Assembly: GCF_015477775.1 (NCBI RefSeq)
Contig: NZ_JADLQO010000009.1
Span: 1-64,000 of the forward strand
DNA from: Nocardia abscessus
Lineage (GTDB): Bacteria; Actinomycetota; Actinomycetes; Mycobacteriales; Mycobacteriaceae
Direction of reading: 5' to 3'
Length of the DNA: 64,000 nt
The notes below the pieces were generated by a model. The model made no database searches and was not told the DNA's origin. It was given only the letters and a program-made list of their open reading frames with translations. Shown here in pieces: positions 44,392 to 52,079 of the stretch. The position numbers and the translations under genes are program-made. Numbering within the stretch: the stretch's first letter is position 1; every line of letters begins with the position of its first letter.

Positions 44392-45162
44392 GTGCAGGAG
44401 ATCGCCGAGTGGGCGCGGCAGCGGCCTTGGGGTGTGGGGCTTGAGTGGGGTTCGGCGGGTGCGATGGCGCTCGGGCCGGGCAGCGCGTGCGTGGTCGTGG
44501 TCGACGTCCTGTCGTTCACGACGTCGGTGTCGGTGGCGGTGGAAGCCGGGACACGCGTGCTGCCCTATCCGTGGCGCGACGGTGGAGCCGCGCAGTTCGC
44601 GGCCCGCCGCGATGCGGCGCTGGCGGTGGGGCGGCGCGATGTCTCCGAGCGGCAGCCGTGGTCGCTGTCTCCGGCGGCGTTGCGGGCCGCGCCCGTCGCG
44701 GCGCGGCTCGTGTTGCCCTCACCCAATGGTTCGGCCATCGCCGCGGCCGTCAGCGGGGTGCCGGTGGTCGCGGCGTGCCTGCGCAACGCGAGCGCGGTCG
44801 CCCGCTGGATCGTCGAGCAGGGATGGGGCACCGTGCAGCGGCCGGTGGCGGTGATCGCCGCAGGCGAGCACTGGCCGGGCCGCGACGTCCTGCGGCCCGC
44901 GGTCGAGGATTGGCTCGGTGCGGGGGCGGTCGCCGCGGCGCTGGCGCGCGAGGGAGCCGGGCCGCTGTCGCCGGAGGCCGGCGCGGCCGCGACCACGTGG
45001 GAGGGGATCACCGACGTCGCGGCGTTGATCCGCGAATGCGCCTCCGGCCGGGAACTGGCCGACGGCGGATTCGCGCAGGATGTCGCGGTGGCCACCGAAC
45101 TCGACGTGAGCTCGGTGGTGCCGGTGCTGACCGAGGGGGCGTTCGCCGACGCCGCCGGATGA
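44392..45162 (+). CDS. 2-phosphosulfolactate phosphatase family (ComB-like) protein
   Basis: A 256-residue ComB-family protein. VVVDVLSFTTSVSVAVEAG, LPSPNGSAI and CLRNASAVARWI follow the ComB pattern, in which Asp, Ser/Asn and Cys-Arg-Asn residues form the active site. ComB removes phosphate from 2-phosphosulfolactate on the way to coenzyme M in archaea; in actinobacteria the role is unknown. The GTG at 44392 is preferred because GGGAGGG lies seven bases upstream. Confidence 0.82.
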   Translation: MQEIAEWARQRPWGVGLEWGSAGAMALGPGSACVVVVDVLSFTTSVSVAVEAGTRVLPYPWRDGGAAQFAARRDAALAVGRRDVSERQPWSLSPAALRAAPVAARLVLPSPNGSAIAAAVSGVPVVAACLRNASAVARWIVEQGWGTVQRPVAVIAAGEHWPGRDVLRPAVEDWLGAGAVAAALAREGAGPLSPEAGAAATTWEGITDVAALIRECASGRELADGGFAQDVAVATELDVSSVVPVLTEGAFADAAG

Positions 45163-45180
45163 TCGTGGGCGCCGCGGCGG

Positions 45181-45798
45181 CTAGACGTGCGGGCCGACCA
45201 GCGCGATCGCGGATTCGACCGCCACGTCGACGATGCCCGCGATGTCGTCGCCGTCTTCCACGGTGGTGGCGATGAGTTCCCGGAAGCCGCCGAACAGGAT
45301 GGTCGCCACCTGGCGCGACGGCGGACGCAGTCCGGCAGCGGCGAATTCCGTGGTGTCGACGAGCTTCTGGATCAGTGCGACGAACGCCTCGCCGACCTCG
45401 CGCTGCAACTGGCGCGCGTCGTCACCGAGGGAGGGCACGACACGGATCCAGCTGAGGGTGATGGACAGATCGTCCTGTGACGTGCGGATCCAGGCCTCGA
45501 TGGCTTGGCGCACCTGGGTGCGCCACGGCATGTGCGGGTCGACCGCGGCCTCGATCTGCTGGATCGTCTCCTTGTTCCGCTCGGTCAGCAGGGCGATGAA
45601 GCAGTCCTGTTTGCTGGTGAAGTGCTCGTAGAAGGTGCGGCGGGAGGTGCGGGCGTGGCGGACCACATCGGCGACGGTCGAGTCCTGGTAACCGCGTTCG
45701 CGCACTGCGACGGCCATGCCGTCGAGGAGGCGGCGGCGAAACCCCGAATCCGGGCCGTCGTCGGCGGAGGTGCGGGATACGGGCTCGGCGCGTGTCAC
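45181..45798 (-). CDS. TetR family regulator, end of the P450/BVMO operon
   Basis: A 205-residue TetR protein with helix-turn-helix STVADVVRHARTSRRTFYEHFTSKQDCF. The GTG at 45798 is taken because the longer frame to 45885 is unlikely to be coding. It is the last gene on the minus strand after the P450, hydrolase, SDR and monooxygenase genes, with about 83 bases between, so it probably controls the operon through the GTACCAC sites upstream of the P450. It ends 18 bases from the ComB gene. Confidence 0.88.
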   Translation of the reverse strand: MTRAEPVSRTSADDGPDSGFRRRLLDGMAVAVRERGYQDSTVADVVRHARTSRRTFYEHFTSKQDCFIALLTERNKETIQQIEAAVDPHMPWRTQVRQAIEAWIRTSQDDLSITLSWIRVVPSLGDDARQLQREVGEAFVALIQKLVDTTEFAAAGLRPPSRQVATILFGGFRELIATTVEDGDDIAGIVDVAVESAIALVGPHV

Positions 45799-45881
45799 GA
45801 GAATCAGGTTAGTTACTCCGGTCGGCTTATCGCGTCCCGCCCGAGCCCCGCACCGGGACGCGGCCCCGCGCAGCAGCGCTG

Positions 45882-47399
45882 TCAAGCTGTGACCTGCTCG
45901 GAATCGTGTCCTGGTTCGGCGTGCCCGCTGCCGGTGGCGTCGTCGGACGGGGCGCCTCGGCGGGTGAAGCGGATGGTGCCGTCATCGATGCGGCCGTAGC
46001 GCAGCGCGATCACGTCGTGGCCGTAGCTCATTCCCAGCCGCCACGGGGACCGGGACCCCGCCTTGGGGAATCGGTCGATGTCGCGCAGCACATAACCGGC
46101 CTGGAAGTCCAGCAGCGGCGCGGGTGACACGGCGGGGTCGGGCCACGGTGTGATTTGCTGGTAGCCGCCTGCGTCCATGTGCCGCAGCAGGCGGCAGACG
46201 AATTCGCTGACCAGGTCGGCTTTCAGCGTCCAGGACGCGTTGGTGTAGCCGATGGTGAAAGCGAAGTTCGGCACTCCGCTGAGCATCATTCCCTTGTAGG
46301 CCATGGTGTCCGGCAGCGCGACCTGCTGCCCGTCGACGGTGAGCCGGATACCGCCGAGTGCGAGCAGACGCAGCCCGGTCGCGGTGACCACCACGTCGGC
46401 CTCGAGTTCGCGTCCGGACGCCAGGCGCAACCCGGTCGGGGTGAATCTATCGATGTGATCGGTGACCACGGTGGCGTGGCCGTGGCGGATCGCGCGGAAC
46501 AGATCCCCGTCCGGTACCAGACACAGCCGTTGATCCCACGGCTGGTAGACCGGTTTGAAATGGGTGTCGACGTCGTAGCCGTCGGGCAATTGCCTGACGG
46601 TCAGGTCGCGGATGAATTTCCGCATCCGCTGGGGGCGTCGTCTGCTGAATTGGTAGATGAGGGTGCTGATCAGCACGTTCTTCCAGCGGACGATCGTGTA
46701 TGCCCGCCGTGGTCCCAGCAGTCGGCGCAAGCGGTTCGCGACCGCGTCCTCGGCGGGGACGGGGAAGATGTAGGTCGGTGATCGCTGCAGCATCGTCACG
46801 TGTGCGGCGGTCTCGGCCATGGCCGGGACCAGGGTCACCGCGGTGGCGCCGCTGCCGATGACGACCACCCGTTTGCCCGTGTAGTCCAGCTCCTCGGGCC
46901 AGTGCTGTGGATGCACCAGGCGGCCGCGGAATTCGCCGAGGCCGGCGAATTGCGGCGTGTACCCCTCGTCGTAGCGGTAGTAACCGCTGCACACGAGCAG
47001 GAAATCGCAGGTGATCTCGCGGGTGGCGCCGTCGTGTTCGACGAGCACGGTCCAGCGTGACTCGCTGCTGGACCACGCCGCCGCCGTCACGCGGTGCCCG
47101 TACCGGATGAACCGGTCGATTCCGGCGTCGGCGGCGGTGTCGCGGATGTAGCGCAGGATCGCGGGACCGTCGGCGATGGCTCGGGCCTGGGTCCACGGAC
47201 GGAAGCGGTAACCGAGGGTGTGCATGTCGGAGTCGGAGCGGACGCCGGGGTAGCGGAACAGATCCCAGGTGCCGCCGAGAGCGTCGCGTGCCTCGAGGAT
47301 CGCGTAGGTGCGGTGGGGGAATGCCGCCTGCAGGTGGTGGGCCGCGCCGATGCCGGACAGCCCGGCGCCGACGATCAGGACGTCGAGATGTTCGCTCAT
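45882..47399 (-). CDS. Flavin monooxygenase, Baeyer-Villiger type (EthA/MymA-like)
   Basis: A 505-residue two-dinucleotide-fold enzyme: FAD site GAGLSGIGAAHHL (11-23), NADPH site VVVIGSGATAV (178-188). Between them the Baeyer-Villiger fingerprint F-x-G-x-x-x-H-x-x-x-W-P is exact (157-168). These enzymes turn ketones into esters or oxidise sulfur. It overlaps the SDR stop by four bases. In M. tuberculosis the MymA FMO is likewise encoded beside a hydrolase and an SDR, which suggests a role in lipid or envelope metabolism. Confidence 0.92.
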   Translation of the reverse strand: MSEHLDVLIVGAGLSGIGAAHHLQAAFPHRTYAILEARDALGGTWDLFRYPGVRSDSDMHTLGYRFRPWTQARAIADGPAILRYIRDTAADAGIDRFIRYGHRVTAAAWSSSESRWTVLVEHDGATREITCDFLLVCSGYYRYDEGYTPQFAGLGEFRGRLVHPQHWPEELDYTGKRVVVIGSGATAVTLVPAMAETAAHVTMLQRSPTYIFPVPAEDAVANRLRRLLGPRRAYTIVRWKNVLISTLIYQFSRRRPQRMRKFIRDLTVRQLPDGYDVDTHFKPVYQPWDQRLCLVPDGDLFRAIRHGHATVVTDHIDRFTPTGLRLASGRELEADVVVTATGLRLLALGGIRLTVDGQQVALPDTMAYKGMMLSGVPNFAFTIGYTNASWTLKADLVSEFVCRLLRHMDAGGYQQITPWPDPAVSPAPLLDFQAGYVLRDIDRFPKAGSRSPWRLGMSYGHDVIALRYGRIDDGTIRFTRRGAPSDDATGSGHAEPGHDSEQVTA

Positions 47400-48253
47400 G
47401 CCCGCGCTCCCGTCGTGTCGCGGGTGCGCAGGCTGCGTTCCAGCAGCGCGACCACGCCGTAGTAGTGGGTGGGTGTTATCCGGGCCAAGAGGTCGAACAG
47501 GTAGGCGTCGGGGCCGACCAGGATGCGGGACTTGCCGTGTTCGACGCCGCGGCAGATGATTTCGGCCGCTTTCTGTGGCGTGGTCAGGGTCAGCGCCTCG
47601 AATTCCGCCGCCATCTGCTCGTGCGTGCGCCCCCGGCCCTCGGGGTCCTTGCGGACGCGGGCGTTGCGGGCGATGTTGGTCTTGATGCCGCCGGGGTGGA
47701 CGTTGACCGCGGACACCCCGGTGCCGCGCAGTTCCTGCCGCAGGGCGTCGGTGAATCCGCGCACGGCGAATTTCGCCGCGCAGTAGGCGCTCTGGTTGGG
47801 CATGCCGAGCAGCCCGAACACGCTCGAGGTGTTGACCACGACGCCGTGATCCTGCTCGACCAGGATGGGCAGGAACGCGCGGGTGCCGTTGACGACGCCG
47901 TCGAAATTGATCCGCCGCAGCCATTCATCGTCTTCGGGGACCGCGTCGAGCACCGAGGAGGACGTCGCGACGCCGGCGTTGTTGAACACCGCCGCCAGCG
48001 GCGCGGTCAGCCAGTCGCGGACTTCGTCGGCGAAGGCGAGCTGGTCGGCGGCGTCGCGCACGTCCAGGACGCGGGTGAGCACCGGGCCGGTCAGCGAGGC
48101 CGCGGTCTCTTTCAACCCGACCTGGTCGATATCGGCGATCGCGACGGGCGAGCCGCTGCGGGACAACAAGTGGGCGAGGCTGCGGCCGATTCCGGAGGCC
48201 GCGCCGGTGATCATGACCGGGCGGCCGGACAGCGGCCTACGGGTGCGGGGCAT
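47396..48253 (-). CDS. Short-chain dehydrogenase/reductase
   Basis: A 285-residue SDR with TGAASGIG for NAD(P), NNAGVATSS, the catalytic Ser (NTSSVFG) and YCAAKFAVRGF. The C-terminal HYYGVVALLERSL resembles MymA-operon and SadH-like reductases. It overlaps the hydrolase stop by 17 bases and the monooxygenase start by four. In the operon it could make the ketone from an alcohol for the Baeyer-Villiger enzyme. Confidence 0.9.
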   Translation of the reverse strand: MPRTRRPLSGRPVMITGAASGIGRSLAHLLSRSGSPVAIADIDQVGLKETAASLTGPVLTRVLDVRDAADQLAFADEVRDWLTAPLAAVFNNAGVATSSSVLDAVPEDDEWLRRINFDGVVNGTRAFLPILVEQDHGVVVNTSSVFGLLGMPNQSAYCAAKFAVRGFTDALRQELRGTGVSAVNVHPGGIKTNIARNARVRKDPEGRGRTHEQMAAEFEALTLTTPQKAAEIICRGVEHGKSRILVGPDAYLFDLLARITPTHYYGVVALLERSLRTRDTTGARA

Positions 48254-49142
48254 CGGTGCTCCTGCTTTCGGACGTGCGGATGTGTTCGTGGATGAGGTCG
48301 GCGAGCGTCGGCCACACCGCGGCGGGCAGGTCGTGGCCCATGCCCGCCAGCGTGCGCAGGCGAGCGCCCGCGATGGCGCGAGCGGTCGCGGCCGCGCCGG
48401 TCGGGGCGACCATGAGGTCCCGGTCGCCGTGCAGGACCAGTGTCGGCGCGGTGACCGCGCGCAGTTCGCCGGTCCGGTCGCCGGATTTGAGGATGCCCGC
48501 GAGCTGCCGGGCGACGCCCGCGGCGGGGGCGGGGTCACGGTCCCAGGTCATGGCCGCGGTCGCGCGCACCGCGGCCTCGTCGAACGGGTATCCGGCCGAG
48601 CGGATGTGCCGGTATATGCGCACGGTCCGATCGATGTGCTCGTCGCGGGTGCGGGCCGGTCGGCCGAACATCAACCGCCAGGTGGACCAGGCCGGGCGGC
48701 CGATCCCGGCGGCGCCGGTGGTGGACATGAGCGAGGTCAGGGACGCGACCCGGGAGGGGTGGCGGGCGGCGACGGTCTGGGCGATCATTCCGCCCATCGA
48801 CATGCCGGCCAGATGCGCCGAAGGCAGGTCGAGCGCGTCGAGCAGGCCGACGGTGTCGGCGGCCAGATCGGCCAGCGTGTACTGGTCGGGATGCCAGCGC
48901 CTGCCCAGCATGGCCAGCGGTCCCGGTGGCGGGAAGCGGCAGTGCGTGGAGCGGCCGACGTCGCGATTGTCGAAACGGATGACGTGGTAGCCGCGTGCCG
49001 CCAGCAGCTCGCACAACCCCTGCGGCCAGTCGTGGAATTGCTGCCCCAGCCCGGAGATCAGCAGCAGCGGGACGCCGCCTTCGCCGTGCTGGGTGTAGGC
49101 GAGGGTGATGCCGCGGCCGACTTCGGCGAACTGCTCGGTCAT
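48237..49142 (-). CDS. Alpha/beta hydrolase
   Basis: A 301-residue hydrolase with SGLGQQFHDWP near the oxyanion hole, nucleophile elbow GMSMGG, a late Asp in HGDRDLMVAP and His in GMGHDLPAAVWP. It overlaps the P450 stop by four bases. In this operon it would fit hydrolysis of an ester made by the Baeyer-Villiger enzyme; LipR of the mymA operon is the closest functional parallel I can name, by context only. Confidence 0.9.
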   Translation of the reverse strand: MTEQFAEVGRGITLAYTQHGEGGVPLLLISGLGQQFHDWPQGLCELLAARGYHVIRFDNRDVGRSTHCRFPPPGPLAMLGRRWHPDQYTLADLAADTVGLLDALDLPSAHLAGMSMGGMIAQTVAARHPSRVASLTSLMSTTGAAGIGRPAWSTWRLMFGRPARTRDEHIDRTVRIYRHIRSAGYPFDEAAVRATAAMTWDRDPAPAAGVARQLAGILKSGDRTGELRAVTAPTLVLHGDRDLMVAPTGAAATARAIAGARLRTLAGMGHDLPAAVWPTLADLIHEHIRTSESRSTDAPHP

Positions 49143-50482
49143 GCCGTCACCTCGGCGGCGCGCTCCAGGGTGGGCGTGCTGTTGCGTGGTGCGCGGCGAC
49201 GCACCACGGCACGGCCTTTCTTCGCCGGGACGAGGGCGACGCCGCGGAAGTGTGCGCGTTCGTCGCGGGCGTCGGTCGGTTCGAGGGTGAAGTCACGCAG
49301 CAGCGTGCGCAGCACGACGTTCATCTCCATCGTGGCGAACGCGGCGCCGATGCACCGGCGGCTGCCGCCGCCGAACGGGATCCAGCTGAACGTGCCGGGC
49401 CGGACACCGACGAATCGGTCGGGGTCGAAGACGCGGGCGTTCGGGAACAGCTCCTCGTTGTCGTGCATCAGGCGGATGCTGACCACGATCTTCTGCCCCT
49501 TCGGCAGCGTCCACCGGCCCAGCCGCAGCGATTCCGCCCGGACTTGGCGGGCCGTCGCGTCGATGACCGGACGCACCCGCTGCACCTCCAGCAGCGTCGC
49601 CTCGCGCAGCTGCGATCCACCGGCGTCGGCTTCGGCGACCAAGCGGCGCAGCACATCCGGGTGCCTGCGCAGTCGCTCGATCGTCCACGACAGGGTCGTC
49701 GCCGTCGTCTCGTGCCCCGCGGTGAGCAGGGTCAGCAGTTCGTCGGCGATCTCACCGCGCGACATGGCCGAGCCGTCGTCGTAGCGGGCTTGCAGCAGCA
49801 TCGCCAGCACGTCGTCGCGTTCGTCGATCCGGTCGTCGGCCGCGCGGTCGATGAGCCGGCCGACGATGTCGTCGTAGCGGCGGCGGTAGGCCGCGAACCG
49901 AGCCCAGGGGCCGAACCGTCCCAGCGCCCGTTTTGGCACCGGAATCGCGGCGAGGGCCGATCCGACCAGGACCAGTTTCGGCAGCAGCTCGCGCAATTGC
50001 TCGAATTCGGCGCCCTCGGCGCCGAACACCGCGCGCAGGATCACGTTCAGCGTGATCCGCATCATCGAGTCCATCGTGGCGAACTCCTGCCCCGACGGCC
50101 ACGTCGCCATCTCGCGGACCGTTTCCTCCTCGATCAGCGACTCGTACACGGTCAAGCGGCGGCCGTGGAACGGTGGGGTGAGCAGTTTGCGCTGCTTGCG
50201 GTGTTCGGCGCCGGTCAGCGCGAACAGCGATCCCGGCCCGAGGAATTCGCCGAGGTTGACGTCGATGTTGTCGACGACGTCGGTCCCCGCGGTGAACAGC
50301 GCTTTGATCTCCGCGGGGTCGGCGAGCACGACCGACCGCCCGAATCTGGGCATCTGGATGGTGAAGGCCGAGCCGTAGCGGGCGTGCATGCGCCGCCACG
50401 TGCGGGTGCGGCCGGTCAGGATCTGCATGCTCTGCACGATCGGCGGGGTGGATGGACCGTCTGGCAGTCTGACAGCGGGCAT
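49139..50482 (-). CDS. Cytochrome P450, first gene of the BVMO operon
   Basis: A 447-residue P450 with I-helix AGHETT, ExxR as EVQR and heme loop FGGGSRRCIGAAFA. The GSRRCIG pattern and FHGRRLTVYE-like helix place it with the CYP136/CYP138-like group, as far as sequence reading allows. AGGAGG lies upstream of the ATG at 50482. Its substrate is likely hydrophobic. It is preceded by a promoter with repeated GTACCAC sites. Confidence 0.92.
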   Translation of the reverse strand: MPAVRLPDGPSTPPIVQSMQILTGRTRTWRRMHARYGSAFTIQMPRFGRSVVLADPAEIKALFTAGTDVVDNIDVNLGEFLGPGSLFALTGAEHRKQRKLLTPPFHGRRLTVYESLIEEETVREMATWPSGQEFATMDSMMRITLNVILRAVFGAEGAEFEQLRELLPKLVLVGSALAAIPVPKRALGRFGPWARFAAYRRRYDDIVGRLIDRAADDRIDERDDVLAMLLQARYDDGSAMSRGEIADELLTLLTAGHETTATTLSWTIERLRRHPDVLRRLVAEADAGGSQLREATLLEVQRVRPVIDATARQVRAESLRLGRWTLPKGQKIVVSIRLMHDNEELFPNARVFDPDRFVGVRPGTFSWIPFGGGSRRCIGAAFATMEMNVVLRTLLRDFTLEPTDARDERAHFRGVALVPAKKGRAVVRRRAPRNSTPTLERAAEVTA

Positions 50483-50498
50483 TCGCCCACCTCCTCGC

Positions 50499-50552
50499 GT
50501 GGTACTCCGATGTACCACTCGTACGGTACGCTCACGTACCACGATGTGACAA
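50499..50552 (-). promoter_or_regulatory. P450 operon promoter with repeated GTACCAC half-sites
   Basis: GTGGTAC (50499-50505) and GTACCAC (50512-50518) form one palindrome with a six-base spacer; GGTACG (50525-50530) and CGTACC (50535-50540) form another with four. GTACCAC recurs at 50536-50542. A TTGTCA -35 (50552-50547) and TACCGT -10 (50528-50523) with an 18-base spacer lie within these sites. This suits TetR repression. Confidence 0.6.
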
Positions 50553-50555
50553 GGG

Positions 50556-51794
50556 TTACACCGGCCCTTCTTCGCCCGCGGCATCCCACAGGTCGACGCT
50601 GTGCGCGGCGAGAAGGCTCCCGACGCGGGCCAGCGCCTCGGCGACGGGCAGTGGGCCGAGTCGGCGGCCGTCGCGCAGCCGCAGCGCCACACCGTCGGTG
50701 GCGGCCTCCTGTGCGCCGATGACCGCCTGATACGGCACCAGGCGATGGTCGCGGATGCGTGCCCCGAGGCTGCCGCGATCCGGTGGCGAGACCACTACGC
50801 GCAGCCCGAGATCGCGGCAGCGCCGCTCGAACTCCGCGGCCGCCGCCTCCTGGGCATCGGTGACCGGCAGCACGACCAGCTGGACCGGCGCCAGCCATGC
50901 CGGGAACCGGCCGCCGTGACATTCGATCAGGTGGGCCACGGCTCGCTCGACGCTGCCGATGATGCTGCGGTGCACCATGACCGGCCGGTGCGCGGCGCCG
51001 TCGGCGCCGGTGTAGTGCAGGTCGAACTGCTCGGGCTGATGGAAATCGATCTGCACGGTGGACAGGGTGGACTCCCGTCCGGCGCTGTCGCGGACCTGCA
51101 CGTCGATCTTGGGGCCGTAGAACGCCGCTTCGCCTTGCGCCGCCTCATAGGCCAGTCCCGAGTCGTCCAGGACCTCGGTGAGCACCGCGATCGAGCGCTC
51201 CCACATGCTCGGTGCGGCAACGTATTTCCCACCCGGCCCGGGCAGCGACAACCGGTAGCGGGCCGCGCGGATACCCAGCGCGGCGTAGGCGTCACCGATC
51301 ATGGCCAGCGCCGCGGCGACCTCGGCGGTGACCTGATCGAGGGTGCAGAAGATGTGCGCGTCGTTGAGCTGGATCGCGCGCACCCGGGTCAATCCGCCCA
51401 GCACGCCGGAGAGTTCGGAGCGATACATGCCGCCCAGCTCGGCGATCCGCAGCGGCAGCTCGCGGTAACTGTGCGGGCGGGAGCGGAACAGCAGCGCGTG
51501 GTGCGGGCACAGACTCGGGCGCAACACCATCTGCTCGCCGCCGAGATCCATCGGCGGGAACATATCGTCGCGGTAATGCTGCCAGTGCCCGGAGATTTCG
51601 TAGAGCTCGCGCTTGCCGAGCACCGGCGAAGACACATGACGGTAGCCCGCGCGGCGTTCGGCGACGCGGATGTAGTCCTCCAGCGCCTGGCGTACGGCCG
51701 CGCCGTCGGGCAGCCAGAACGGTAGTCCCGCGCCGATCAGCGGGTCGGTGTCGAACAGATTCAGCGCACGGCCGAGGGTGTGATGGTCGGGCAT
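50556..51794 (-). CDS. Minimal threonyl-tRNA synthetase lacking TGS and editing domains
   Basis: A 412-residue class II synthetase made only of the catalytic core and the anticodon-binding domain. Zinc ligands are in place: Cys96 (PSLCPHH), His147 (NDAHIF) and His275 (MVHRSII). Motif 2 is SGVLGGLTRVRA; motif 3 VERAVAHL. Full-length ThrRS is about 640 residues, with an N-terminal TGS and an editing domain for Ser-tRNA, both absent here. Without them it may mischarge Ser unless corrected in trans. A normal ThrRS is presumably encoded elsewhere. Its expression is likely under the attenuator just upstream. Confidence 0.9.
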   Translation of the reverse strand: MPDHHTLGRALNLFDTDPLIGAGLPFWLPDGAAVRQALEDYIRVAERRAGYRHVSSPVLGKRELYEISGHWQHYRDDMFPPMDLGGEQMVLRPSLCPHHALLFRSRPHSYRELPLRIAELGGMYRSELSGVLGGLTRVRAIQLNDAHIFCTLDQVTAEVAAALAMIGDAYAALGIRAARYRLSLPGPGGKYVAAPSMWERSIAVLTEVLDDSGLAYEAAQGEAAFYGPKIDVQVRDSAGRESTLSTVQIDFHQPEQFDLHYTGADGAAHRPVMVHRSIIGSVERAVAHLIECHGGRFPAWLAPVQLVVLPVTDAQEAAAAEFERRCRDLGLRVVVSPPDRGSLGARIRDHRLVPYQAVIGAQEAATDGVALRLRDGRRLGPLPVAEALARVGSLLAAHSVDLWDAAGEEGPV

Positions 51795-51834
51795 GGTGGT
51801 CTCCTCGTGAACAGCGGGCGAGTGACCACAAGCC

Positions 51835-51864
51835 GAAGCCCCGGGGCACTCGCCCCGGGGCTTC
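51835..51864 (-). terminator. Attenuator terminator in the ThrRS leader
   Basis: A perfect 13-base stem (51864-51852 with 51847-51835) closes a four-base loop. On the minus strand it lies 14 bases after the stop of a Thr-rich leader peptide and 41 bases before the ThrRS ATG. The first arm can pair instead with 51894-51887 over eight bases, which would undo the terminator. Confidence 0.75.
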
Positions 51865-51878
51865 GATGAAAGCGTCGA

Positions 51879-51929
51879 TCAGCGCGCCGGGACGGATTCC
51901 GGCGTCGTCGTCACAGCAGCGCGCTTCAC
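51879..51929 (-). CDS. Threonine leader peptide of the ThrRS attenuator
   Basis: A 16-codon frame from GTG at 51929 reads MKRAAVTTTPESVPAR and stops at 51879-51881. Three ACG (Thr) codons lie side by side at 51911-51903. TAACGT (51942-51937) is a good -10 seven bases before the GTG, so the mRNA is probably leaderless and begins with the peptide. Just after the Thr codons, GCCGG (51903-51899) can pair with CCGGC (51890-51886). Stalling at the Thr codons would cover the first segment and free the second for the antiterminator. No conventional ribosome site is present. Confidence 0.72.
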   Translation of the reverse strand: MKRAAVTTTPESVPAR

Positions 51930-51936
51930 GCCGGCG

Positions 51937-51942
51937 ACGTTA
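51937..51942 (-). promoter_or_regulatory. -10 element for the leaderless Thr leader
   Basis: TAACGT on the minus strand fits TANNNT and is preceded by TGC, resembling an extended -10. It lies seven bases from the GTG of the leader peptide, the spacing expected for a leaderless mRNA. No clear -35 was seen. Confidence 0.55.
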
Positions 51943-52079
51943 GCAGGCGCGGCGGCCGCGGCGCACGGGGAATTCCGCGGGCGGCGGCGAGCCGGTCGCG
52001 AAGATCGCCGAGTGCCCACCAGCGCGACGGATTTGACGCATAATCGAGTTCGATTGGCACGCAATGGCATCGGGGGACG

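Noticed and set aside
51795..52079. A T-box riboswitch before the ThrRS
   Set aside because: No T-box sequence or specifier stem I could make out; the leader peptide and alternative stems explain the region better.
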